Notes: a model not told the origin generated them from the sequence alone. A stretch of 64,000 bases of DNA from JAEUPI01 sp963814435 (GCA_963814435.1 CAWFCV010000018.1:54747-118746); one strand, 5' to 3'; shown: positions 18,799-32,267, counted from the first letter of the stretch. Numbers and translations are program-made.

Positions 18799-20388
18799 CG
18801 GCTTCGCGGCCGCGCTCGTGAGCCGGAGCGAGTAGGTCGCGTCCAGCGCTCCCGTTCCGGGCCTGACCGCGACGTACGCCCAGCGCCCGCGCTTCGCGTT
18901 CCTGTACACGAGCCGCTCGCGCCGTCCCCTTCGTCGTCGCGGTCGCGAGCCGGCCGTCGGTGGCGAAGCGGCCCACGACGCTCCTGGCGCGTGGCGGCGT
19001 ACAGCGCGAGGTCGCCGTCGCGTCGGTCGCGGTGAGCGTCGCCGTGAAGGTGCTCGCGGCGGGGAGCCAGACCCGGTAGACGTCTCGCGGGTCCTCGTAG
19101 CGGTCGATCCTGGCGGAGATGCGCGCCGAGCGCTTCGTCGGCGTCGTGAGCGACGGCGCCTTGCGTCACGTAGCGGTCGCCGTTCGGATCGGCCTCGTCG
19201 ACGTCGTCGTTCGGCTCGTACGGGTCGCGGATCGGCGCGGGCAGCGCGAGCGCGGCGGCGACGTTCAGCATCCCGAAGCCGGATGCCGAGTCGCGACCCG
19301 GCGTGCCGATGTCCCGGCGCGGAGCGGCGGAGGATCTCCGCCACCTGGCCCGCCGTGAGCTCGGGCCGCGCCGTCCAGATCCACGCGGCGGCGCCCGCGA
19401 CGAGCGGCGAGGAGAAGCTCGTGCCGGAGGCCGTGCGCCAGTTCGTTCCCGAGGGCGCTCGCGACGATGATGTCGTCGCCCGGCGCCGCGAGGTCGACGT
19501 ACGACGACCGGCTCGAGAACGGCGCGACCGCGCCGACCGGTCGGTGGCGGCGACGGTGGTGACGTGTGGGAACGCGGCCGGGTAGCCCAGCGGGCTGCCC
19601 CGGTCGCCGTCGTTCCCGGATGCTGCGACGACGAGCGACCCCAGCGCGACCGCCTGGCTCGACGGCGAGCTCGATCGACAGGTCGGGCGAGTCGGAGCCG
19701 AGGCTCAGGTTGATGACTCCACGGCCGGCCCGGGCGGCCGCGAGGATGCCTGCGGCGATCTCGCTCGACTCGAGCTGCGTGCCGTCGCCATTCGCGGCGT
19801 CCCACGAGCGCAGCACCGCTCGCGGGTAGATCCCGACCAGGCCGACGCCGTTCTGCGGCGCACCGATGACGGAGGCGACCGACGTGCCGTGCTCGCCGCC
19901 GATGCGTCGCCGGCTCCTGCGCGTTGAGCGCGGTCGTGTCGGCACGGCCGGCGAACTCGGGGTGGGAGAAGTCGAGGCCGGAGTCGACGAGGCTGACCGG
20001 GACGCCGGGCCCGGCGGCGTGAGTCCGTCGACGCCGATCTGCGAGAGCCACCACTCGTCGGCCTGCAGAGGGATCCGCCGTGTCGGTGGTCGCTGCGACG
20101 CGGTACGTCCGCTCGGCCTGCGCGAACAGCAGTGCACCGCGTGCGCGCAGCCCGGGCACCAGCGCCGCCGCGAGCGCCGGGGTCGAGGCGCCAGAGGTGA
20201 AGCTGTGCGTCGACCTCCTGCGCGCCTGCACGTGCGAGCGCGACCGATTCCGTGGCGGCGGCACCGGCGCTCAGCCGGACGATCGTCGCCCGGCCGGCGT
20301 CGGCGGGCGCGGGGGCCGCCGACGAGGCGCCCGCCAGGGCGAGTGCGGCGACGGGGAGGGCGAGGAGGAGACGGGTCGAGGAGATCAC
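18795..20388 (-). CDS. Secreted S8 (subtilisin-like) serine protease (frameshifts)
   Basis: Exported subtilase of about 530 residues. A signal peptide (LLLALPVAALALAGASSAAP) follows GTG 20388. The catalytic triad can be read in three places: Asp in SLVDSGLDFSHPEFAGR, His in GGEHGTSVASVIGA and Ser in a corrected GTSFSSPLVAGAAA. The oxyanion region and AAPGDDIIVAS are also visible. A C-terminal region resembling a pre-peptidase domain follows (RDPYEPNDDVDEADPNGD). Frame changes occur near 20100, 20010, 19900, 19660, 19410, 19325, 19150, 19000 and 18925, so the exact C-terminus is uncertain and the stop at 18795 is the best guess. It is convergent with folB. Confidence 0.8.
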
Positions 20389-20500
20389 GGGATCGTCGAG
20401 GAGTCGCGGAATCGAGGGATAGTGGATCCTCGCCGAGGCGGATGTGGAAGTGGTGCGAATCCGATTAAGGCGCCGTTACGTGCCCGAGGGTCGGAGCGGC

Positions 20501-20506
20501 TACCGT
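20501..20506 (+). promoter_or_regulatory. -10 box of a leaderless promoter for folK
   Basis: TACCGT with a 7-nt spacer to GTG 20514. Part of the repeated TAnnnT pattern seen in front of eleven genes of this block. Confidence 0.6.
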
Positions 20507-20513
20507 CGGGGGC

Positions 20514-21012
20514 GTGCGGGCGTACGTCGGCCTCGGGGCGAACCTCGGCGACCGCGAGGCGACGATCCGGCGGGCGGTCGAGCTCGTGGGCTCGTCGCCG
20601 GACGTGGTCGTCGTCGGAGTCTCCTCGCTCCGCGAGACGGAGCCCTGGGGGCCCGTCGAGCAGCCCTCGTACCTGAACGGCGCGCTCGCGCTCGAGACCG
20701 ACCTCGCGCCGCGAGCGCTGCTCGACGCTCCTCCTCGACGTCGAGCGCCGGCTCGGCCGTCGACGCGACGGCGAGCGGTGGGGCCCGCGGACGATCGACC
20801 TCGACCTGCTGCTCTACGAGGACCTGTCGGTCGACGAGCCGGGTCTCACGCTCCCGCATCCCCGCCTCCACGAGCGCCGCTTCGCGCTCGAGCCTCTCGT
20901 CGAGCTCGCGCCGGACGCCGTCGTCCCGGGGCGCGGCTCCGCCTCGGAGCTGCTCGCAGCGCTCGACGAGGACGACCACCGGGGATCGGCCGCGGAGATC
21001 GTGTCCCCGTGA
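20514..21012 (+). CDS. folK: 6-hydroxymethyl-7,8-dihydropterin pyrophosphokinase (one frameshift)
   Basis: Folate enzyme that pyrophosphorylates hydroxymethyl-dihydropterin, making the substrate of FolP. Visible: AYVGLGANLGDREATIRRAV, SSLRETEPWGPVEQPSYLNGA and, after an indel near 20728, the signature RWGPRTIDLDLLLY and LPHPRLHERRFALEPL. The length is about 165 residues. The GTG 20514 start is supported by a -10 hexamer 7 nt upstream. It completes a folP-folB-folK set interrupted only by the convergent subtilase gene. Confidence 0.9.
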
Positions 21013-21087
21013 CGTCTGCGCGCCGGCAGTGAGCCTTCGGCGAGAGGAATGTCCCGTGCCCTCCCCGTCACGCCGGGGTGCCGGGGA

Positions 21088-21093
21088 TACACT
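21088..21093 (+). promoter_or_regulatory. -10 box of a leaderless promoter for the DUF2469 gene
   Basis: TACACT with a 6-nt spacer (CTGCGC) to ATG 21100. Transcription would begin at or next to the start codon. Confidence 0.65.
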
Positions 21094-21099
21094 CTGCGC

Positions 21100-21471
21100 A
21101 TGAGCCACCTGGACGAGCTGGACGAGTTCGAGGCCGAGCTCGAGCTGCAGCTCAAGCGGGAGTACACGGCCGTGTTCCCGCTCTTCCGCTACTGCGTCCT
21201 CACGCAGGACGCGACGTACCTCTGCAACAAGCTCGACCTCAAGGTCGTGCCGCAGGCGAGCTACCCGTTCTTCCACGCGCAGATGGAGGACGTCTGGGTG
21301 TGGGACAAGAACCGGCCGACCCGGATCATCCCGCGCGCCGAGGTCTACACGTCCGGCGACGTGACGGTCGAGGAGCTGCGCGGCGAGGGAGACGAGCCGC
21401 GGCTCACGGCCGAGGCGCTCGCCGAGCGGCTCGGCGAGGCGCACCGCTCCGACGACGAGGAAACGTTCTAG
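21100..21471 (+). CDS. DUF2469 family protein
   Basis: A 123-residue soluble acidic protein with an N-terminal helix (LDELDEFEAELELQLKREY) followed by YLCNKLDLKVVPQ and the family pattern DVWVWDKNRPTRIIPRAEVY. This resembles the actinobacterial DUF2469 proteins (mycobacterial Rv2901c type), whose function is not known. It is intact. ATG 21100 is supported by a leaderless -10 box. Its presence supports an actinobacterial origin for this block. Confidence 0.75.
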   Translation: MSHLDELDEFEAELELQLKREYTAVFPLFRYCVLTQDATYLCNKLDLKVVPQASYPFFHAQMEDVWVWDKNRPTRIIPRAEVYTSGDVTVEELRGEGDEPRLTAEALAERLGEAHRSDDEETF

Positions 21472-21505
21472 GTCGGCGCTCGGCGCTGCCGTCGAGCGTC
21501 CGGGA

Positions 21506-22261
21506 ATGCTGCTCGCAGTCGACGTCGGCAACACCCAGACGGTGCTCGGCCTCTACGAGGACGGAGAGCTCTCGGAGAACTGGCGCATCGCGACCGACCG
21601 CGACGCGGACCGGTGACGAGCTCGGCGTCCTCCTCGGCGGGCTGCTCGACCCGGACGCCGTCGACGGCATCTGCCTCTCGACGACCGTTCCGACCCTGGC
21701 GCGCGAGTGGCAGCGCCTCGCCGAGCGCTGGGCGCACGCCACGCTGCTCGTGGTGGGCCCGGGGGTCAAGACGGGGATCCCGATCAGGTACGACGACCCG
21801 CGCGAGGTCGGCCCGGACCGGATCGTCAACGCCGTCGCCGCCCGGGCGCGCTACGGGGCGCCGGCGATCGTCGTCGACTTCGGCACGTCGACGAACTTCG
21901 ACGTCGTCTCTCCCGCAGGGGGAGTACGTCGGCGGCGTGCTCGCCCCCGGGATCGAGATCTCGATGGAGGCGCTCTTCGCGCGCGCCGCGCGGCTCGTCA
22001 ACGTCGACTTCGTCGAGCCGGCGACCGTGATCGGGAAGACGACCGTCGGCGGCCTGCAGAGCGGGCTCGTCTACGGCGCCGCCGGCCAGGTCGACGGGAT
22101 CGTCGCGCGCATCCGTGGCGAGCTCGAGTCGCCGGACGGCCCCGGTCGTCGCCACGGGCGGGCTCGCGGAGCTCGTGGCGCCGCACAGCTCGACGATCGA
22201 GCACGTCGACCCGTTCCTCACGCTCGAGGGGCTCCGGCTCGTCTGGGAGCTGAACGCGTGA
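21506..22261 (+). CDS. coaX: Type III pantothenate kinase (frameshifts)
   Basis: First enzyme of coenzyme A synthesis, phosphorylating pantothenate. Visible: the ATP-binding LLAVDVGNTQTVLGLYE, the ligand motif EVGPDRIVNAVAA, the ASKHA motif VVDFGTSTNFDVV, GEYVGGVLAPGIEIS and VIGKTTVGGLQSGLVYG. Indels lie near 21617, 21920 and 22140. The length is about 252 residues, as in the family. The start is ATG 21506, about 34 nt after the DUF2469 stop, and the end overlaps the LysE gene (GTGA), suggesting one operon. Confidence 0.9.
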
Positions 22262-22889
22262 TCCCCGACCCGGGCACGCTCGCGGTCTTCGCCCTCGCGT
22301 CGCTCGCGCTCGCCGTCGTGCCAGGCCCCGCGGTGCTGTACATCGTCGCGCAGAGCGTCCACGGCGGACGGAGGGCCGGTGTCGTCTCCGCCTTCGGGGT
22401 CGCGAGCGGCGGGCTGCGTGCACGTGCTGGCGGCGGTGATCGGCCTGTCCGCGCTCCTGGCGGCCTCCGCCGAGGCGTTCACCGCGGTGAAGCTCATCGG
22501 GGCGGCGTACCTCATCTGGCTCGGGATCCGGACGCTCTTGAGCGCGGACGACAGGATCGGCGGAAGGGCCGCGGAGAGGACGCTCGGACGCACCTACCGC
22601 CAGGGCGTCGTCGTGAACGTCCTCAATCCGAAGACCGCGCTCTTCTTCCTCGCGTTCCTGCCGCAGTTCGTCGACCCCCACGAGTCGACGCGCGGCCAGC
22701 TGGCCCTGCTCGGCGGCGATCTTCGTCGTGATCGCGCTCTCGAGCGACCTCCTCTGGGCGCTCGTGGCCGGGACGGCCGGCGCGGTGCTCCGGCGGAGCC
22801 GGACGTTCCTGCGGGTCCAGCGCTACGTGTCGGGGACGATCTTCGTCGGCCTCGGCGCGCTCGCGGCGACGGCCGGCCGCTCGCACTGA
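22258..22889 (+). CDS. LysE/RhtB-family amino-acid exporter (frameshifts)
   Basis: Inner-membrane exporter of about 210 residues with roughly six membrane helices. Family signatures: the N-terminal VVPGPAVLYIVAQSVHGGRRAG, AYLIWLGIRTL, VVNVLNPKTALFFLAFLPQFV and the C-terminal GTIFVGLGALAATAG. Indels lie near 22422 and 22720. The GTG 22258 start overlaps the coaX stop. The substrate (lysine, homoserine, threonine or other) cannot be assigned from the sequence. Confidence 0.85.
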
Positions 22890-22902
22890 GGCTTGTTCGC
22901 GA

Positions 22903-22930
22903 GCAGGATCCCGCAGGAGCGGGATCCTGC
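22903..22930. terminator. Hairpin between convergent LysE and dusB genes
   Basis: An 11-bp perfect stem (GCAGGATCCCG at 22903-22913, complement at 22920-22930) with a 6-nt loop, 14 nt past the LysE-gene stop. No T tract, as is common in high-GC actinobacterial-type genomes. Confidence 0.6.
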
Positions 22931-22939
22931 CGCTCGGAT

Positions 22940-22958
22940 CCCCGCCCTTCGGGCGGGG
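22940..22958. terminator. Second hairpin between convergent genes
   Basis: A perfect 8-bp stem CCCCGCCC (22940-22947) with a TTC loop and GGGCGGGG (22951-22958). With the hairpin at 22903 it forms a double structure that could end transcription from both sides. Confidence 0.55.
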
Positions 22959-23029
22959 CAGATCCCTGAAGGCCGCCGCCTTCGGCGTCAGGCTGTCGCG
23001 GTCGCAACACCCTCTCTTCAGCCAGGGCC

Positions 23030-24089
23030 TCAGCCGCCGCCGTAGATCGGAGATCGGGAGCTCGAGCGTCACGTCGTCGCCCGAGGGGATCTCCGCCTCG
23101 AGCCGCTCGATCAGCTCGATCGCGCCGGGAGCGGCGGCGATCAGGCGCCGCTCGACCTCCTCGGTCGAGTCGAGCGTCACGAGCTCCTGCTTGAACGGAC
23201 GCGGGAACCGGCCGCGGCCGAGGTACCAGCCGTAGAACTTCTTCAGGAAGCCGCTCGCACGGCGTTCACCGAGCTCACGGACCGTCTCGCGGACGAAGAG
23301 CACGAGCTCCGCGACGACCTCCTCGCGCGTCGGCTCGCGCCCCTCGCCGTCCACGATCTCCTCGAGCACCCAGGGATTGCCCTGCGCCGCCCGGCCCACC
23401 ATCACGGCGGCCGCGCCGGTCGTCGCGAGGACGGACTGCGCGCGTGCGCGCGAGACGATGTCGCCGGAGGCGACGACCGGGACGTCGACCAGCGAGACGA
23501 GCTCTGCGGTGAGCTCGTGGTCGGCCGTGCCCGTGTACATCTGCTGTGCGGAGCGAGGGTGGAGCGTCAGCGAGGCCGCGCCGGCGTCGACGAGCCGCGG
23601 GCCGACGACCAGGCAGTCGCGCGAGCCGTTGCGGAGGCCGCGGCGGAGCTTCACGGTCACGGGCAGCTCGACCGCGTCGGCAATCGCGGAAACGATGCGC
23701 GCGGCGCGATCCGGGTCGTCCAGCAACGTCGCGCCTGCGCCGGTCTTCGTCACCTTCCGCACGGGGCAGCCGAAGTTGAGGTCGACGAGATCGGCGCCCG
23801 CCGCCTCGACCATGCGCGCAGCCTCGGCCATCGTCCCGGGCTCCGAGCCGAAGAGCTGGATGGCGAGCGGATGCTCGTCCGCGGCGACGCGCAGATACCC
23901 GAGGGTCCGCTCGTTGCGGTGCTCGATTCCCGCGCAGCTGACCATCTCGGAGCAGACGAGCCCCGCGCCGAACCGGCGGCCCTGTCGGCGGAACGCCTGC
24001 ACGCTGACGCCCGCCATCGGCGCGAGGACGAGCCGGGTGGGGATCTCCACCGGCCCGATCGACCAGGGCTCGCGGAGGTCGACCATCAC
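23030..24089 (-). CDS. dusB: tRNA-dihydrouridine synthase (DusB type)
   Basis: Flavoenzyme reducing specific uridines in tRNA. It shows the N-terminal LVLAPMAGVSVQAFRR, the FMN site VDLNFGCPVRKVTKTGAGATLL, the catalytic region with LTLHPRSAQQMYTGTADHE, and the phosphate-binding AAVMVGRAAQGNPWVL. The length is about 350 residues. The sequence should end LPISIYGGG-stop at 23030; as written an extra G shifts the frame there. Start GTG 24089 is preferred because TACCAT lies exactly 6 nt before it; the next codon, ATG 24086, is an alternative. Confidence 0.9.
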
Positions 24090-24095
24090 CGGGAA

Positions 24096-24101
24096 ATGGT
24101 A
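24096..24101 (-). promoter_or_regulatory. -10 box of a leaderless promoter for dusB
   Basis: TACCAT (minus strand) with a 6-nt spacer (TTCCCG) to GTG 24089. Confidence 0.6.
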
Positions 24102-24239
24102 GACGTAGGTCCCGGCACCGCCCTCTCGTGCGTGGGGTTGCCAAACCACGGCCTCCGTCGCTAGGATGCGCGTCCGCGTGGCGCGGATCGCGCCTCGTTC
24201 TCGTTCTGGCGACCACCCGGAGGTCTCTCTCTGAAGGAC

Positions 24240-24707
24240 GTGATCCTCACCCCGGAGGGCTACGACTCCCTCAAGCACGAGCTCGACGTCCTGCGCACCG
24301 ACCGGCGGCGGGAGATCGCCGAGCGGATCCGGACCGCGCGCGAGTTCGGGGACATCGCCGAGAACGCGGAGTACGACGACGCGAAGAACGAGCAGGCGAT
24401 GCTCGAGCACAAGATCGCGCAGCTCGAGGAGCGGCTGGCCCACGCGCGCGTGATCGACACCGCCGACGTCGACACGAGCGTCGTCTCGGTCGGCTCGGTC
24501 GTCCGGCTGCGCGACGTCGACGCGAAGGAGACGATCGAGTACCACATCGTCGGCTCCGCCGAGGCGAACCCGGCCGAGCGCAAGCTCTCGAACGAGTCGC
24601 CCGTCGGCAAGGCGATCATGGGCCACAAGAAGGGCGAGACCGTCGAGGTCACGACGCCCCGCGGCTCGGTCGTCAAGTTCAAGATCATGGAGATCAAGGC
24701 GGCCTGA
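24240..24707 (+). CDS. greA: Transcript cleavage factor GreA
   Basis: RNA polymerase secondary-channel factor that rescues backtracked complexes. The 155-residue product begins ILTPEGYDSLKHELDVL. It has the coiled-coil tip acidic motif DIAENAEYDDAK and the C-terminal domain with PVGKAIMGHKKGETVEV, ending IMEIKAA. It is intact. GTG 24240 is the start; AAGG lies very close upstream. A TAGGAT hexamer at 24161 may be its -10 box with an ordinary leader, unlike the leaderless genes nearby. A hairpin follows the stop. Confidence 0.93.
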   Translation: MILTPEGYDSLKHELDVLRTDRRREIAERIRTAREFGDIAENAEYDDAKNEQAMLEHKIAQLEERLAHARVIDTADVDTSVVSVGSVVRLRDVDAKETIEYHIVGSAEANPAERKLSNESPVGKAIMGHKKGETVEVTTPRGSVVKFKIMEIKAA

Positions 24708-24722
24708 CCGCCCGCCGCGCGG

Positions 24723-24742
24723 TGTCCGACTTCCGTCGGACA
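24723..24742 (+). terminator. Hairpin after greA
   Basis: An 8-bp perfect stem TGTCCGAC (24723-24730) with a TTCC loop and its complement (24735-24742), 15 nt past the greA stop. Confidence 0.6.
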
Positions 24743-24839
24743 GCCTGCCTCCTGCCGCGGCTCTGCCGAGATCCTGGACGGCACCGCGTGTCCGCGACCG
24801 CAAGGCCGACGCCGAAGGGCCGTCCCACGAGTCGAAGCG

Positions 24840-24845
24840 TACGAT
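24840..24845 (+). promoter_or_regulatory. -10 box of a leaderless promoter for lysS
   Basis: TACGAT with a 7-nt spacer (CCGCCGC) to GTG 24853. Confidence 0.6.
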
Positions 24846-24852
24846 CCGCCGC

Positions 24853-26259
24853 GTGGCCGAGCCGCCTGCACCGAAGCGCTTTCCCGACAGGGACGAGGTC
24901 GCCGCCGTCCGCGCCGAGGCCGAGCCGCTCGAGAACGGCGGCGAGATCGGCGAGACGCGCCGCCTGGCGGGCCGGGCGATGGCGCGGCGGGGAATGGGCA
25001 AGCTCGTCTTCCTCGACCTCGTCGACCGCTCCGGCCGCATCCAGGTGATCTGCGACGTCGCGGTGACCGGCGACGTCGACGTGCACCTCGGAGACGTCGT
25101 CGGCGTCGTCGGCCGGCCGGCGAAGTCGCGCCGCGGCGAGCCGTCGGTGCTCGCCGAGAGCGTCGAGGTGCTCGCGCGCAACACACAGCCGCTCCCGGAC
25201 ACGTTCCACGGTCTCACCGACGTCGAGCTGCGCTACCGAAAGCGCTACCTCGACCTGCTGATGAACGAGGAGACGCGTGACGATCTTCGTGACCCGCGCG
25301 CGCGTGGTCACGTCGATCCGGCGGGCGCTCGACGAATGGGGGTTCGTCGAGGTCGAGACGCCGGTCCTGCAGCCGCGCTACGGCGGCGCCTTCGCGCGTC
25401 CGTTCACGACCCACCACAACGAGCTCGACGCCGACCTCTACCTCCGTATCGCGACCGAGCTGTACCTCAAGCGGCTGATCGTCGGCGGCCTCGAGCGCGT
25501 GTACGAGATCGGCAAGGACTTCCGCAACGAGGGCGTCTCGTTCAAGCACAACCCCGAGTTCACGATGCTCGAGTGGTACGAGGCCTACGCCGACTACCGC
25601 GACACGATGGAGCGGATCGAGCAGCTCGTCGAGCGGGTCGCGCGCGAGGTCCTCGGGACGACCGCCGTGACGTTCCGCGGCCACGAGCTCGACCTCGCGG
25701 CCCGTGGGAGCGCGTGCGGTTCGTCGAGGCGCTCGAGGGCCACGAGCTCTGGACGCGCGACGCGGACGAGCTCAGGGCGCGGCTCGACCGAGCGCGGCGT
25801 CGACACCGACGCGGACAGGGACTGGACGCAGCTCGTCGACCACGCCTTCTCGCACTACGTCGAGCCGGGGCTGATCCAGCCGACGATCGTCCACGACTAC
25901 CCGGTCGAGCTGTCGCCGTTCGCCCGCCCGACCGACGACGATCCGCGGCTCACCGAGCGCTTCGAGTACTTCGCCGGCGGGATGGAGCTCGGGAACGCGT
26001 TCACGGAGATCAACGAGGCCGCGATGCAGCAGGCGCGCGTTCGACCAGCAGTCCGAGCAGGTCGAGGGCGAGCGCGGCGACCCGGACTACGTCGAGGCGC
26101 TCTCCTACGGCATGCCTCCGACGGGCGGGCTCGGGTTCGGGATCGACCGCTTCGTGATGCTCCTCACGGGAAAGGAGTCGATCCGGGACGTCGTGCTCTT
26201 CCCCGCGCTGCGGCCGTCTCCGGGGCACGGGCTGCGGCCGTTCTCCGGGCAGAGGCTGA
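24853..26259 (+). CDS. lysS: Lysyl-tRNA synthetase, class II (frameshifts)
   Basis: Charges tRNA-Lys. The N-terminal OB fold (GRAMARRGMGKLVFLDLVDR) is followed by the class II core: ELRYRKRYLDLLMNEE; motif 2 FRNEGVSFKHNPEFTMLEWY; GGMELGNAFTEIN; and motif 3 GGLGFGIDRFVMLL. It ends near SIRDVVLFPALR. Indels lie near 25285, 25700, 25790 and 26040, plus one after 26215 that makes the exact stop uncertain (TGA 26259 is the likely one). The length of about 468 residues is slightly short but normal. Start GTG 24853 is supported by the -10 box. Confidence 0.9.
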
Positions 26260-26326
26260 CGGCGCCCCGAAACGGGGTACCCCGCACGAGGGGTCGTCCG
26301 CGCACGACGGCCGCGACGATACAAGG

Positions 26327-28491
26327 ATGGTGGCGGCGCACCGTGCCGATGATCGGCGTCCTTCCCTCGTCGACCGCCGCCGACAGAACGGCGGCTTTGC
26401 CGAGGCTCACGCGAGCGCGGTGCTCAGGGCCGCCCTCGACGGCGTCGTGACGATCGACCACCGCGGACGTGTGATGGAGTTCAACCGTGCCGCGGAACGC
26501 CTCTTCGGGTACGCCCGGGAGGATGCGCTCGGGCGCGAGCTCGCCGAGCTGATCGTTCCCGCCGCGAGCCGGGAGGCCCACCGGCGCGGGCTCGCGCGCT
26601 GGGTCGACGGCCCACCGGTGGACGGTGGCGGTGCCCTCGTGGGCAGGCGCGTCGAGGTCATCGCCCGGAACGCGGAGGGCGACGAGTTCCCCGTCGAGGT
26701 CGCCGTCACACGGCTCGAGCTTCCCGGGCCACCGATCTTCACCGCTTCGATCCGCGACATCAGCGACCGAAGACGCAGCGAGGAGAGGTTGCGGGCGGCC
26801 GAGGAGCAGTTCCGGACACTCGTCGAGCAGCTTCCTCTCGTCGTCTACATCGACGCGATCGACGACGCAAGCTCCAATATCTACTCGAGCCCGCAGGTCG
26901 AGGCGATGCTCGGATACTCGCCGAGCCGAGTGGACGCAGGATCGCGAGCTCTTCGTACGGATGCTGCACCCCGACGACCGGGAGCGCGTGCTCGACGCGC
27001 ACCGTCGCGCGCACCACGGCGACGGGCTGTCGCTGGAGTATCGCGTGATCGCCCGCGACGGCCGCGTCGTCTGGATCCACGACGAGGCCCGGACGATTCC
27101 GGGGCCGTCCGGGGAGCCGCTGGCGCTGCAGGGCTACTTCCTCGACATCACGGGAAAGCAAGAGGCGGAGGAGCTCCTTCGCTACCAGGCCTACCACGAC
27201 CATCTGACGGGCCTGCCGAACCGGGCCCTCTTCAAGCAGAGAGCCGAGGAGGCGATCGCGAGGACGGCAGGCGGCGACTCGGGTGTCGCCGTGCTGATCC
27301 TCGACATCGACGACTTCAAGGCGGTGAACGACCGATTCGGTCACGTCGATGCCGACGCGGTGCTGCGGGACGTCGGATCGAGGCTCCGCGTGGCGCTTCC
27401 CCCGACCGTGACGGTCGCGCGCATCGGCGGGGACGAGTTCGCGGTACTCGTCGAATCGACCGACCCGGTAGAGGAGGCAGGCAGGACCGTGCGAGGCGTC
27501 GCCGAGGCGCTGCGCGTACCGACGCAGATCGCCGGCGTCGAGATCTTCGTCACCGCGAGCATCGGCATCGCCGTCGGCGACGACGTCGACGGCCTCTTCC
27601 GGCAGGCAGACCTGGCGATGTACCGCGCCAAGGCGAACGGCAAGGCGCAGTCCGTCCTCTACGACCGGTCGACTGGACGACGCCCTCGGGCACCGGCTCT
27701 CGTTGCTGAGCGAGCTGCGTCGTGCCAGGATCGACGAGGAGTTCGTGCTCCACTACCAGCCCGTCGTCGATCTCCAGACGGGCGCCGTGGTGGGTGCGGA
27801 GGCGCTGCTGCGGTGGCAGCATCCGACGCGCGGCATCGTGGCGCCGGGCGAGTTCGTCCCGATCGCCGAGGAGAGCGGGCTCATCGTCCCTCTCGGGCGT
27901 TGGGTGCTCCAGGAGGCATGCCGACAGCTCGCGTGCTGGCGCGCCTCCGAGCCGGCCGCCCGCAACCTGCTCGTCAGCGTCAACGTCTCCGCGCGTCAGC
28001 TCCAGGCAGCCGATTTCGTGCAGGAGGTCGAGTCGGCGCTCGCGGACGCCGACCTCGAGGCCCGGGCGCTCGTGCTCGAGATCACGGAGGCCGCCGTCGT
28101 CCACGATCCGGAGGCCGCCTCGCGGATGCTCGACGCTCTTCGATCGATGGGAGTCGGCCTCGTTCTCGACGACTTCGGCACCGGGTACTCGTCGCTCGCG
28201 ATGCTCGACGCGCTCCCCTTCGACGGGCTGAAGCTCGACCGGACGTCCGTGATGCGCATCGGCGCCTCGCGGGGAGCGGTCCCGCTCGTCGAGGCGATCG
28301 TCGATCTCGGGCGGGCGCTCGGCCTCTCGCTCGTCGCCGAGGGGATCGAGAACGAGGATCAGCTGGCGGAGCTCCGCCGCCTCGGCGTGCGGGAAGGGCA
28401 GGGCTTCCGCTTCGCCAGGCCGCTGCCCGCATCCGGCTTCGAGCAACTGCTCCGCGACGGCGTCCGCTCCGGCCGTTCCCGGGCTGCCTGA
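26327..28491 (+). CDS. Soluble PAS-PAS-GGDEF-EAL cyclic-di-GMP protein (frameshifts)
   Basis: About 720 residues with no membrane segment. The first PAS domain (VVTIDHRGRVMEFNRAAERL to FTASIRDISDRRR) is followed by a second PAS (VVYIDAIDDASSNIYSSPQV to LDITGKQEAEEL), a GGDEF domain with intact ARIGGDEFAVL but no RxxD inhibitory site at the usual distance, and an EAL domain with GAEALLRW, DDFGTGYSSL and VAEGIENEDQ. Indels lie near 26930 and 27670. ATG 26327 has AAGG close upstream. Both catalytic motifs are complete, so it may synthesise and degrade cyclic-di-GMP under control of the PAS sensors. Confidence 0.88.
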
Positions 28492-28499
28492 CGGCCGAC

Positions 28500-29538
28500 C
28501 TACGACGCGGCCGCGCTCGCGCTCTTCCACGCGCCCCCTGCCCCGAGGACGCCCTCGTGGTCGGCCCGGACGGACGCGTCCTCCTCGGGATGGGCTGCGC
28601 GGTGCTCGCGGAACCACGCCACCGCCCGGCGCGATCCCGTCGTCGAGCGGCACCGAGGGGTCGTAGCCGAGCAGCTCGCGCGCCTTCGTGAGATCGGCGA
28701 CGTAGTGGGTCACCTCGCCGAGCAGCGAGGGAGCGAGCGTCACGCGCGGCTCGGTCCCGAGCTCGGCGGCGATCCGCTCCGCGCAGTGGACGAGCGTGTT
28801 GCCCTCGCCGTAGGCGAGGTTGATCGTCTGGTTGACGACCCGCCCCTCGGCGAGCGCCTCGATGCCCCGGGTGATCCCGTCCACGCAGTCGTCGACGTAC
28901 GTGAAGTCCAGGGTCTTGTCGCGGCCGCCGTAGATCGTGATCGGCTCGTCGCGGAGCATCGAGTGGATGAAGAGGGGGATCACGCGGACCATCCGCTCGA
29001 GGTCGTTGTCGTACCTGCCGTACACGTTCGAGAACCGGAACACGAGGTACGGCAGGTCGTAGCAGCGCGCGTACGAGTAGATGAACGCCTCGCCCGCGAT
29101 CTTCGACGCGGAGTACGTGCTCTCCGTGTAGGCGAAGTCGGCGACCTGCTCGTTGTACCCCTCGAACCGGTGCACGTCGCCGTAGACCTCGCGGCTCGAG
29201 GAGAAGACGATCGGGATGTTCCCCTGCCGCGCGTACTCGAGGACGTTGAACGTCATCATCGCGTTCTCGAGCGCGCGATGCGGCTCGCGGACGAGCTGGT
29301 GCACCTTCGCGTGCGCCGCGAGGTGCACGACGAGGTCGGCCTCCGGGTACTCCACGCCGTTGATGCCGCCGGGAAACGGCGCGTAGTGGCCGGCGAGGTC
29401 CTGGAGCAGGTACGGGAACTCGTCGGTCCACGTGTTCAGCCGCTTGTCGATCCCGAAGACCTGATGGCCGTCGCGCAGCAGCCGCAGCGCGAGATTCGTG
29501 CCGATCTGGCCCGACGAGCCGGTGATCAGGATCCTCAT
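28500..29538 (-). CDS. NAD-dependent epimerase/dehydratase
   Basis: Extended short-chain dehydrogenase of about 345 residues acting on a nucleotide sugar. The Rossmann motif ILITGSSGQIGTNLALRLL, the active-site Ser region FSSSREVYGD and the YxxxK motif in TYSASKIAGEAF are clear, with FRFSNVYGRYDNDLERMV typical of UDP-glucose 4-epimerase-like enzymes. One indel near 28645 restores a C-terminus ending WKSASAAAS-stop. The start is ATG 29538. The substrate (UDP-glucose, UDP-glucuronate, GDP-mannose or other) is not determined by sequence alone. Confidence 0.85.
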
Positions 29539-29708
29539 CCTGTGCCCCACCCCTCTCCGTACGACAGAGGCGCAAGGCTACAGCCTCGCCGTGTCGGAGC
29601 CCCGGGTCGGCGAGCGCCCAGGCGTCGGGTACGATCAGGGAAGCCTTCGACCCGGAGCCGGCGGCACCGCAGACTCCGGATCACGCGGAAAGGAGGGTCG
29701 AGGCAGCC

Positions 29709-32240
<2,532 letters not shown>

Positions 32241-32267
32241 CCCTCAGGAGTGCGGTAACCCGTACGT

